From positions 1 through 64,000 of the forward strand of contig CAWFAS010000001.1 of assembly GCA_963813895.1 (NCBI GenBank): a DNA stretch of 64,000 bases, written 5' to 3'. A model generated the notes under the pieces. It saw only the letters and a list, made by a program, of their open reading frames with translations. It had not been told where the DNA came from and made no database searches. Shown piece after piece: positions 1-7,555 of the stretch; positions within the stretch are counted from its first letter, which is position 1; each line of letters opens with the position of its first letter. The stretch comes from DASZWJ01 sp963813895. Lineage in GTDB: Bacteria; Pseudomonadota; Gammaproteobacteria; JAURND01. The position numbers were made by a program, and so were the translations under genes.

Positions 1-1
1 A

Positions 2-769
2 GGTGGAATAATTTCCCCAACCATGGCGAATATAGTTTTGGATAGTATGGAAGCTTTGGTAAAAGGAATAACTAAACAACCAGACAAAATTAATTTTGTG
101 CGATATGCTGACGATTTTATTGTGACCGGAAGCACATATGAAGTACTAGAGTATAAAATCAAACCAGCTATTGAATCCTTTCTCAGAGAACGTGGATTAG
201 AACTCTCTCCGGAGAAAACTAAAATCACGCACGTGGATGAGGGCTTTGATTTTCTCGGATTTAACGTTCGAAAATATGGCGGGAAATTATTAATAAAACC
301 AGCCAAGAAAAACGTACTCTTATTCTTAAAGGGTATCCGAGAATTTATCAAATATCATAGCAACACACCGAGAGAATTGTTTATCCCGATGCTGAATGCA
401 CGCTTACGTGGCTGGACAAACTACTATCGTCATGTGGTTTCTAAAAGAATTTTCTCGTATGTAGATAGATGCATCTTTCAGGCTATTATGCGCTGGATAA
501 AGCGGAAGCATTCAAAAGGGAGTTTGCGAAAATGGTGTGCTAAATATTTCCGCATATCGTCGACAAGAAACTGGATCTTTTCCACTAAAATCAGGAACAA
601 GAAAGGAGAAATTAAACACCTTGATTTGTTCTCAGCTAAAAGCGTGAAGATCGAACGCTACATTAAGATTCGCGGTGAGGCATGTCTATTCAACCCGAAG
701 TTTAAAGACTATTTTGAAGCCCGCGATAAGCGTAGCAAACTAGTCCGATCAAATACGGGTCAACGCTAA
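2..769 (+). CDS. Group II intron reverse transcriptase/maturase, C-terminal part (5' end outside window)
   Basis: The reading frame is open from the left edge, so the first in-frame ATG at 23 is not a real start. The visible part carries the RT active-site block RYADDFIVTG, the downstream palm and thumb block (FDFLGFNVRKYG) and the maturase/X domain (RLRGWTNYYRHVVSK), the order seen in LtrA-type intron-encoded proteins. No HNH zinc-finger endonuclease follows the X domain. Intron domains V and VI lie just downstream (835-901), so this is the ORF of a resident group II intron whose 5' half is outside the window. The protein would splice its own intron RNA and drive retrohoming. Confidence 0.93.
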   Translation, partial: GGIISPTMANIVLDSMEALVKGITKQPDKINFVRYADDFIVTGSTYEVLEYKIKPAIESFLRERGLELSPEKTKITHVDEGFDFLGFNVRKYGGKLLIKPAKKNVLLFLKGIREFIKYHSNTPRELFIPMLNARLRGWTNYYRHVVSKRIFSYVDRCIFQAIMRWIKRKHSKGSLRKWCAKYFRISSTRNWIFSTKIRNKKGEIKHLDLFSAKSVKIERYIKIRGEACLFNPKFKDYFEARDKRSKLVRSNTGQR

Positions 770-834
770 CTGGAGTTTTAATGAGCCTCTGGATGAGATG
801 GTCGGACTGACAAAATCAGTCTTAAAAAATGCTT

Positions 835-901
835 GAGCGTAGTGCGATGAAAGTCGCAAGCTGCGTTCTTAGAGGAGCCAGTTGCAGTAATGCAACTGGC
901 T
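835..901 (+). ncRNA. Group II intron domains V and VI
   Basis: At 835-871 a hairpin with a TGCGA/TCGCA upper stem, a GAAA-containing loop and a GAGCGTAG/CTGCGTTC lower stem matches domain V, the catalytic hairpin. It is followed at 876-901 by a perfect 11-bp stem (AGCCAGTTGCA/TGCAACTGGCT) closed by GTAA, the position of branch-point domain VI. This places the intron 3' end close to 905-915. The exact splice site is not certain from sequence alone. Confidence 0.8.
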
Positions 902-1002
902 TACTCGGTATCTACAAAGATACTAAGAGCGACTATTCTCCACAAAGCTTATCTTGATTTCCCAAAGATTTTTTACTCATTTCACCTATGGAGCCAACAA
1001 AT

Positions 1003-1284
1003 ATGAATAAAGCAGATTTTATCAAAACCATCGCGGACAAAGCCCAGATTTCTATAGCAGAATCTGTCCGCAATCTGGAAGCTGTATTGGAAACAATCAC
1101 CGAGATATTCCAGAATAATGACACTTTAATTCTGCCGGGTTTTGGTACGTTTGGTGTTAAAACCCGCGCCGCGCGCACTGGACGCAATCCAAGTACTGGC
1201 AAGACTATTAATATCCCGGAAGCCCAGGTGCCTTTTGCTCGTATCAGTTCCAAGATCAAAGAGCAGTTAAATGCGAAGAATTAA
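1003..1284 (+). CDS. HU/IHF-family DNA-binding protein, copy 1
   Basis: A protein of about 93 residues with the HU fold: helical N-terminus (MNKADFIKTIADKA), the GFGTFGVKTRAARTGRNPSTG stretch that forms the beta-arm turn, and the C-terminal helix. The start at 1003 is preferred over the ATG at 988 because GGAG at 990-993 lies 9 bases upstream and the paralogue starts at the equivalent residue. It binds DNA as a dimer and shapes the nucleoid. It is followed by a lysine-rich coiled-coil gene, and the same two-gene arrangement recurs at 19048-19926. Upstream is the end of a group II intron. Confidence 0.92.
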   Translation: MNKADFIKTIADKAQISIAESVRNLEAVLETITEIFQNNDTLILPGFGTFGVKTRAARTGRNPSTGKTINIPEAQVPFARISSKIKEQLNAKN

Positions 1285-1417
1285 AAAACTACCCAAGTTA
1301 AAACTGAAAAGCAAAAGGGCCGTTTGGAGAGTGTTGTAGAATAGTAGTCCGCAACCTGTGTATACTAAAATTCTTAACCATTTATCATTATTTTTCACTG
1401 CAAACAGGAGTTGAAGT

Positions 1418-1888
1418 ATGGCAACAAAACGTGCAACTACATCCAAAGCTAAAGCCACTGGGATCTCAACGCAGATTCGACAGCTGGAAACCTGTCAGAT
1501 ACAGGATCAGGCAAAACTGGAAAAAATCTATCCGAAAGTACTGGCTGACCTTGATAAGGCAATAAAAAATGCTGCACAAGAGTTGAAAAAAACTCAAGGA
1601 AAATCTAAGACCACCAAGGCAACTAAATCTACTGCTCGCTCGACCAAAATCAAACCGGCTGATCTGGCGGCTCTGAAAAAGAAATTAGATAGTTTAAAAG
1701 CGGAAAAAGTGCTCATAACCTCTAGTCATAAAAAATTATTGGCGCAGAAAAAAATACTACAGCAATTCGAGAAAGACTGGACAAAAAAATCGCGCGCAGC
1801 TAAGAAGCCTCGAAAGCTATCAAAATCGGCTCCTAGGGCAAAAATTGCTGAATCTTCCTTTATACAAAATCCGGAGGAAGCAATATAA
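1418..1888 (+). CDS. Lysine/alanine-rich coiled-coil protein, possibly nucleoid-associated
   Basis: 156 residues, very basic, with two predicted helical coiled-coil stretches (about residues 20-65 and 85-130) separated by a Lys/Thr/Ser-rich linker and ending in a basic tail. There is no known catalytic motif. AGGAG sits 8 bases before the ATG. It follows an HU gene by 133 bases and has a frameshifted paralogue at 19463 that also follows an HU gene. The conserved pairing suggests a role with HU in DNA packaging, similar in character to AlgP or histone-H1-like proteins. That function is inferred from composition and context only. Confidence 0.75.
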   Translation: MATKRATTSKAKATGISTQIRQLETCQIQDQAKLEKIYPKVLADLDKAIKNAAQELKKTQGKSKTTKATKSTARSTKIKPADLAALKKKLDSLKAEKVLITSSHKKLLAQKKILQQFEKDWTKKSRAAKKPRKLSKSAPRAKIAESSFIQNPEEAI

Positions 1889-1900
1889 ATTCATTCCTGA

Positions 1901-1937
1901 GATCCCGCTTTGTTTGGTTCAAGGCGGGAGCTTTTCT
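1901..1937 (+). terminator. Probable rho-independent terminator after the HU/coiled-coil pair
   Basis: A TCCCGC/GCGGGA stem with a roughly 12-base loop is followed by CTTTTCTT, 13 bases after the stop codon of the coiled-coil gene. Confidence 0.6.
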
Positions 1938-2017
1938 TCTCTGTCTTTTTGCCAGCTTGATTAGCTTCACCCAGTGGCTTCAAATTGCTGTTTGCTCACT
2001 AGCTCAGATCCTTCCCG

Positions 2018-3304
2018 CTAAGCAATGACCCGCACCAATTCTTCCCAGTCAGTAGTAAACCGGGGTGATCTGCGATCAGCGCGCATTCTCCAGGCATTAT
2101 CCACCCCTTGTGCCGCAACAAACACGGTATTGGCCCCCATTTGTTTGTTGAGTTGATCCATCGTCTGCATCAATTTTTCACGCTTCACCTGGATGGCGGA
2201 GTGGTCAATAAATAAATCCCGCTGTTGACATCTCATTGGCACAATATCCATTAACATAATACCCGCCCGGTAATATCGATATCCCGGACGAAATATTTGC
2301 TTTAGTGCGCTTTTGGCGGCCTGTATCAGTCTGGCGCTGTCTGCGGTCGGCGCAACCAATCCCTGTATTTTGCCGTTTTGGTATTGTGGCTCCGAATTGT
2401 AAAAGGGGTGCGTACTGATAAAAGTATAAATCCCCTGCGCTTTAGACTGTTGTTGCCGCAATTTTACAGCGGCTCGCGCAGTGTGCTGGCTGACTGCCTC
2501 TGCTAAGTCTTCGTAATCGGTGATAATTTTTCCGAAAGAACGGGAGGCGATAATATTTTTCTTCGGCTGGATCTTTTCCAAGGTCAGGCAGGCGATACCC
2601 TGTAGCTCCAATACAATCCGCTCTACCACTACCCCAAACTGTCGACGTATCGCCTTGGGACAATAATCACGCAATTGCTGAGCTGTGGTTATACCCAATC
2701 GCTGTAATTTGGCAGTGGTACGGCTACCTATGCCCCAAATATCTTTTACTGGAAAGGTTTGCAGAATAGATTGTTGCAGGCGGGGATCGCGCAGATCACA
2801 GATGCCGCTTGTCGCTTGTGACTTAGCAGTGCGATTGGCGAGTTTGGCCAAGGTTTTGGTGGGTGCGATACCAATGGAAACCGGAATTCCTATCCAGGTA
2901 TAAATCTTTTCACGTATGCTTTCTGCATATCTTGGCAGCTCACCAGACGCAAAACCATCAAGCCGCAAAAAAGCTTCATCAATGGAATAGACTTCGACCT
3001 CGGGGCATAAAAGACGTAGTGATGTCATCACCCGTTGCGATATATCACCATACAAGGTGTAATTGGATGAGAAAACCTGTACTTGATGGCGTTGTAATAG
3101 TGCGCGCAATTGATAGAACGGCGCTCCCATAGCAATACCTAACGCTTTAGCCTCATTTGAACGCGCCACAATGCAGCCGTCATTGTTGGATAATACCACC
3201 AGCGGTTTATGGTTTAGTGCGGGATTAAAGATCCGCTCACAGGAAGCATAGAAATTATTGCAATCAACCAAGGCGTAAACAGATGGAGCATGGGTGATTG
3301 TCAT
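2018..3304 (-). CDS. umuC: DNA polymerase V catalytic subunit UmuC
   Basis: 428 residues, the usual length for UmuC (E. coli 422). Visible Y-family features are the N-terminal YALVDCNNFYASCERIF block with the first catalytic Asp, the NNDGCIVARSNEAK motif, and VYSIDEAFLRLDG with the catalytic Asp-Glu pair near residue 100. The helix-hairpin-helix (DIWGIGSRTTAKLQRLG) and the little-finger domain follow. It performs error-prone translesion synthesis together with processed UmuD. The start ATG overlaps the umuD stop (ATGA), indicating translational coupling. No LexA box is recognisable upstream of the operon. Confidence 0.96.
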   Translation of the reverse strand: MTITHAPSVYALVDCNNFYASCERIFNPALNHKPLVVLSNNDGCIVARSNEAKALGIAMGAPFYQLRALLQRHQVQVFSSNYTLYGDISQRVMTSLRLLCPEVEVYSIDEAFLRLDGFASGELPRYAESIREKIYTWIGIPVSIGIAPTKTLAKLANRTAKSQATSGICDLRDPRLQQSILQTFPVKDIWGIGSRTTAKLQRLGITTAQQLRDYCPKAIRRQFGVVVERIVLELQGIACLTLEKIQPKKNIIASRSFGKIITDYEDLAEAVSQHTARAAVKLRQQQSKAQGIYTFISTHPFYNSEPQYQNGKIQGLVAPTADSARLIQAAKSALKQIFRPGYRYYRAGIMLMDIVPMRCQQRDLFIDHSAIQVKREKLMQTMDQLNKQMGANTVFVAAQGVDNAWRMRADRRSPRFTTDWEELVRVIA

Positions 3305-3729
3305 GACACAGGGTGTATCACGTTGGTCACGATTCCCCAGATGTAAACTTCAGCTTCCGGCTTGACTTCAATCGGCGCAAACGCTTCATTCTCAGGCATT
3401 AAATACACTTTACCCTGAGGAGTTTTTTTTAAGCGTTTAACGGTCAACTGTCCGTCAACAGCCGCAATCACAATGCGCCCATTGGTTGGCTCAAGGCTAC
3501 GGTCTACAATCAGGATATCTTGGTCATGGATGCCGGCGTTGATCATAGAATCACCGCTGACCCGCACAAAAAAAGTGGCGGTAGGATGTTTGATGAGTAA
3601 CGCGTTTAAATCCAGGTTGCTTTCGATATAGTCATCCGCTGGTGAGGGGAATCCAGCTGGCACACTGGAAGAATAAAAAGGAAATTGAAAATGACATTGT
3701 GGTGCTAGTTGGGAGATGGCGTTAAGCAT
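3301..3729 (-). CDS. umuD: UmuD, self-cleaving translesion polymerase subunit (S24 peptidase)
   Basis: 142 residues, close to E. coli UmuD (139). The Ala-Gly processing site lies near residue 26 (PAGFPSPADDY). The catalytic Ser is in VSGDSMINAG and the catalytic Lys in LTVKRLKKT. RecA-stimulated self-cleavage gives UmuD', which binds UmuC. First gene of the umuDC operon, with a 4-base overlap to umuC. I found no CTGT-N8-ACAG operator in the 130 bases upstream, so control may differ from the classical SOS arrangement. Confidence 0.95.
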   Translation of the reverse strand: MLNAISQLAPQCHFQFPFYSSSVPAGFPSPADDYIESNLDLNALLIKHPTATFFVRVSGDSMINAGIHDQDILIVDRSLEPTNGRIVIAAVDGQLTVKRLKKTPQGKVYLMPENEAFAPIEVKPEAEVYIWGIVTNVIHPVS

Positions 3730-3874
3730 AGCTAAGATACCTGTTCATGTTTCTTCATCGAGCATCCTACTTTCTCGCGCTGTTCTGCACCTATCCAATA
3801 CGTATTTGCTCCAAATCACCATCCATGAAAGGAGTGTACCAGATTCATTGGCTCTCTGAGTGAATTTAATCTGC

Positions 3875-4216
3875 TCAATGTACAATATCTGGCGAAGCCG
3901 CATTGAATATCAGATTATTAATAGTTTTTGGAGTGAGAACGTAACCCTTATTTTTTAGCCCTGATATCATATGTCGTATACGCAGATTCAGATCTGTTAC
4001 GGAGCAACATTCTGATAAAGTATCTTCATAATCTTTTATGGCTTACTGATAGGCGCTCATGTGATCTGAAGTTATATAATCTACCCTTACGGCTTCAATT
4101 ATAACCTCTAGTCGATCAGCGGAATTGACGCTTACCACATTAATTGCTGGCATATAGGTATCATCCACAGTACAAATACAGGACAAAAAATGGTCCATCA
4201 TAGGTTCTTTTTCCAT
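3875..4216 (-). pseudogene. Decayed copy of the 112-residue protein encoded at 34232-34570
   Basis: The reading frame aligns codon for codon with the intact gene at 34570-34232, including the MEKEP start and the DIVH end. A TAA stop at 4045-4043 replaces the second Gln of YQQATKDYED, and three bases are added near the start. Similarity extends over about 3852-4229, only slightly past the gene. The function of the family is unknown to me. Confidence 0.8.
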
Positions 4217-4335
4217 TGGATGCCTCTTGCGTTATTTGATTCATTTCCGTAGCAGGGAAAGTATAGCAAAGTATTATCGCAACGAGGAAGTTTGATTTGC
4301 CAGTAATGGAAAGAACTATTTAATGGATATGGGTT

Positions 4336-4680
4336 TTATTCTATATCTAAAAACATTTTATAGCTAAGTATCAGTTCAGGGCGTATATGATATTCCTCTT
4401 TACCCTGAAGCAGGCAATAATAAATCTCGGTATCTATTAGATGTATGGTGTCATGAATAACCTATTCTTCTGATGGTGGAATCGGTTCCGATCTTTTGGG
4501 AAAAAATATAATTTTCGTCATATTTTTAAGTGACTGCAACACATCTTGTGATATCTCAGGCTCGTCTCCTGCCAGCTCATAAAATATTTCAAGGTCAGCC
4601 GGTGTGCGCACAATAAACCAGGGTTTCTTTACCTGCATCATCAAGCATTAAAAAACTACCTGGTTCTCCGAATAGGAACA
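4336..4680 (-). pseudogene. C-terminal fragment of the response regulator found at 21018-21995
   Basis: The stretch translates to a match of the last 110 or so residues of the intact response regulator (FIVRT...FYELA..EP...LQ.L...TK..FFPKR), down to the shared MFL tail. It carries a one-base insertion in the GKETW codons and an amber codon where the intact copy has the Trp of EDWVIED. The receiver domain is absent. An ORF of 60 codons at 4462-4644 is part of this fossil and should not be called as a gene. Confidence 0.82.
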
Positions 4681-5137
4681 ATCAAAAAGTTGCATGACTG
4701 CCCACAACCCCGGTCTGGGCAGGGGCTGAGCGGGTTACAAGAATTTTAAACTGAAATCAAAAACCCTTTGCTTTAAGCACTTTTCTGTTATTCATTTTCA
4801 ACCAAAAAGGCTATTTCTTGAGAGCTGCTATTTCTATAGCCCTTTGTCTCTTGCTGTTTTGATCCTATTATACATACATAGTCGAGATACATGGGTTTCC
4901 CTGACTATCTGAGGAATCTGTCATGCATAGTTGTACTCTACATGTATAAAGATACAAAGCCTGAACAGGATGGAGCGTTTGAATAGCAGGAATCTCTGTG
5001 CCTATGAAGGGTAGTGTGAAAAGTACACACAATGCTATTAAGGGATTTATGCTAAACTAGCTATACTCATTGTGGCTAGATAAGTAAATATTTTCATAAA
5101 ATTACAAGGAATATATCCCACCACATAAGGAGTTAAG
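4681..5137 (+). promoter_or_regulatory. Leader region of the PEP synthase gene
   Basis: 457 bases without a credible gene. It is AT-rich toward the right end and ends in AAGGAG 7 bases before the PEP synthase ATG. The promoter probably lies in the last 120 bases, but no single -35/-10 pair stands out. The left part contains a short GC-rich inverted stretch near 4705-4730. Confidence 0.4.
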
Positions 5138-6190
5138 ATGAAATATATTTTGCCATTTAAAGCGATTAGCATTGGTGACATTGCGCAGGTAGGCGGAAAA
5201 AATGCTTCCCTGGGTGAAATGACCCAACATTTAACAAAGAGCGGAATTCTGGTGCCAGGCGGTTTTGCGACGACTGCCGCCGCTTATCGTGATTTCTTAA
5301 AAATTAACCATCTGGCTGAAATTATTTATCCGCTATTAGCAAAATTGAACATCCATAATGTAGCTGCTCTAGAAAAAACGAGCAAAGCCATTCAAAAACT
5401 GCTGTTAAAAGCAGAACTGCCTGAAACGTTATGCAATGAAATAACTATTGCTTATCAACGAGTTGATCCCCACAAACAATATAGTTTTGCCGTGCGTTCT
5501 TCCGCCACTGCCGAAGATTTGCCAGAGGCTTCATTTGCTGGACAACAAGAAACTTTTTTAAATGTTCGGGGTGTTAATCCTATTTTTAAGGCAGTGAAGG
5601 GAGTCTATGCCTCCCTGTTCACGGCGCGGTCGATCGCTTATCGCGTTAATCATGGCTTTGCGCATGAAAAAGTGGCTATTTCTGCTGGAATTCAACGCAT
5701 GGTTCGCAGTGACAAAGGGGCCAGTGGCGTAGTGTTTACCTTAGATACTGAATCTGGGTTTGACAAAGTTATTTTTCTCACCGCTGCTTATGGCTTAGGA
5801 GAGCTTGTTGTGCAGGGAGAAGTAAATCCCGATGAATTCTATGTGTATAAGCCCATGTTGGAAGCAGGGAAGCCCGCTATTATTAGTCGTATGCTTGGCC
5901 GTAAAGCTGAAAAAATGATTTATGCTGGTGCCAATAATCCCAAAAAAATAAAACGCGTTAAAGTTAATGAGGCCGCACGCTTGCAATTTTCTCTGCAAGA
6001 TGCCGATATATTAAAGCTGGCAAAGGATGCCTTAAAAATTGAAAAACATTATGGTAAGCCTATGGATATCGAATGGGCTAAAGATGGGATTGATGGCAAG
6101 ATATACATTGTTCAATCACGGCCTGAAACGGTGCATTCACGAGAATCGCATCAGGATATTGAACAGTATGTGCTGAAAAAAAAGGCATAA
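5138..6190 (+). CDS. ppsA: PEP synthase, N-terminal ATP-binding part, separated by a frameshift
   Basis: 350 residues matching the N-terminal PEP/pyruvate-binding domain of phosphoenolpyruvate synthase: VGGKNASLGEM, AVRSSATAEDLPEASFAGQQETFLNV, GASGVVFTLDTESG, GLGELVVQGEVNPDEFYVYK and the IVQSRPETV end. It converts pyruvate and ATP to PEP, AMP and phosphate in gluconeogenesis. The frame ends just after an A8 run (6176-6183). The rest of the enzyme continues one frame away at 6184-7500 with no other damage. One extra A in the run would fuse the parts into about 787 residues, the family length. A good AAGGAG precedes the start. Confidence 0.92.
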   Translation: MKYILPFKAISIGDIAQVGGKNASLGEMTQHLTKSGILVPGGFATTAAAYRDFLKINHLAEIIYPLLAKLNIHNVAALEKTSKAIQKLLLKAELPETLCNEITIAYQRVDPHKQYSFAVRSSATAEDLPEASFAGQQETFLNVRGVNPIFKAVKGVYASLFTARSIAYRVNHGFAHEKVAISAGIQRMVRSDKGASGVVFTLDTESGFDKVIFLTAAYGLGELVVQGEVNPDEFYVYKPMLEAGKPAIISRMLGRKAEKMIYAGANNPKKIKRVKVNEAARLQFSLQDADILKLAKDALKIEKHYGKPMDIEWAKDGIDGKIYIVQSRPETVHSRESHQDIEQYVLKKKA

Positions 6191-6210
6191 TAAAGATAAC
6201 AGGACGCAGT

Positions 6211-7500
6211 GTGGGATCGCAAATTGCTGCTGGAAAAGCGCGCTTACTCATCAATCCCAAAGCCATACAAAGTGTGCATAAAGGAGACATATTGGTCACA
6301 GATATGACGGATCCAGATTGGGTGCCCATCATGAAAAAGGTGGCAGCTATTGTTACCAATCGTGGTGGCCGTACCTGTCATGCAGCCATCGTTGCGCGTG
6401 AATTAGGTATTCCCGCTATTATAGGCTGTCGTAATGCGACTTCTGTGATTAAAAATAATGAACCATTAACCATTTCATGTGCTGAGGGCGAAATGGGTTC
6501 TGTTTATCAAGGGATACTGGCTTTTCATGTAGACCGCACGACAATAAAAACCATGCCGGAAATTCCAATTAAAATTGCCATGAATTTGGCTAATCCGGAG
6601 CAAGCGTTTAAGTATCAGTTTTTACCCAATGATGGCGTGGGTTTGGCGCGCTTGGAATTTATTATTAATGACATGATTGGCATTCACCCAAATGCATTGT
6701 TAGAATTTTCGCGCTTACCTGCTTCACTAAAGAAAAAAATCCAGAAACAAATTTCTGCTTATTCTTCACCTGTTGAGTTTTATATCGCGAAACTCGCTGA
6801 AGGAATTGCTACCATTGCGGCGGCTTTTTATCCAAAGCCAGTCATCGTTAGATTTTCAGATTTTAAATCCAATGAGTATGCTCATTTATTAGGGGGTCAT
6901 TTATTTGAGCCACAGGAAGAAAATCCGATGTTGGGTTATCGTGGTGGCTCCCGTTATCTTAATGAAGATTTTCATGATTGTTTCGCCTTGGAATGTCAGG
7001 CGATCAAACGGGTACGAGAGCAGTTGGGCTTGATAAATACGCAAGTGATGTTCCCTTTTGTCCGTACCGTAGAAGAAGCGCAGGAATTAACTAAATTACT
7101 AAAAAAACTGGGCTTGCAACGTGGTAAGAACGATTTACAAGTATTTATGATGTGTGAAATCCCGTCCAATGTATTACTGGCGGATAAATTTCTGCCATTG
7201 TTTGATGGGTTTTCGATAGGCTCAAACGATCTCACTCAATTGACTTTAGGCGTGGATCGCGATTCAGCTTTAGTGGCTAGTGTTTTTGATGAACGCAATG
7301 AGGCGGTTAAATTATTATTGCATCAGGCTATCAGTGCCTGTAAAAACCAGAAAAAATATATTGGTATTTGTGGCCAAGCACCTTCGGATTATCCGGATTT
7401 AGCGGTATGGTTAATGGAGCAGGGCATCACCACCTTGTCATTAAATCCTGACTCTATCATTCGAACATGGTTGGCCTTGGCCAAGAAATATAAAAGCTAA
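6211..7500 (+). CDS. ppsA: PEP synthase, swivelling and PEP-binding part
   Basis: 429 codons from a GTG at 6211, but the homologous frame begins right at the A8 run (KGIIKITGRSVGSQIAAGKA), so this is the second half of one gene rather than a separate one. It contains the phosphohistidine motif GGRTCHAAIVARELGIPAIIG (His near residue 52 of this frame) and the C-terminal PEP-utilising barrel (FVRTVEEAQ, FDGFSIGSNDLTQLTLGVDRDS, GICGQAPSDYP). No Shine-Dalgarno sequence is evident before 6211. A product would come from slippage at the A run, or the gene is a recent pseudogene. Confidence 0.92.
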   Translation: MGSQIAAGKARLLINPKAIQSVHKGDILVTDMTDPDWVPIMKKVAAIVTNRGGRTCHAAIVARELGIPAIIGCRNATSVIKNNEPLTISCAEGEMGSVYQGILAFHVDRTTIKTMPEIPIKIAMNLANPEQAFKYQFLPNDGVGLARLEFIINDMIGIHPNALLEFSRLPASLKKKIQKQISAYSSPVEFYIAKLAEGIATIAAAFYPKPVIVRFSDFKSNEYAHLLGGHLFEPQEENPMLGYRGGSRYLNEDFHDCFALECQAIKRVREQLGLINTQVMFPFVRTVEEAQELTKLLKKLGLQRGKNDLQVFMMCEIPSNVLLADKFLPLFDGFSIGSNDLTQLTLGVDRDSALVASVFDERNEAVKLLLHQAISACKNQKKYIGICGQAPSDYPDLAVWLMEQGITTLSLNPDSIIRTWLALAKKYKS

Positions 7501-7555
7501 TGTGTGCAGTAATTTAATGCACTTTTGAATTTATGGAAAAAAGGAGAATTGGACG

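Noticed and set aside
3730..3860. LexA operator upstream of umuDC
   Set aside because: No CTGT-N8-ACAG-like palindrome is visible; calling one would be forced.
4462..4644. 60-codon open frame as a gene
   Set aside because: It is the middle of a response-regulator fossil; the homologous sequence continues on both sides past a frameshift and an amber codon.
6211..7500. Second half of PEP synthase as an independent gene from GTG 6211
   Set aside because: There is no ribosome binding site and homology begins upstream of 6211, right at the A run, so a frameshifted single gene explains it better.
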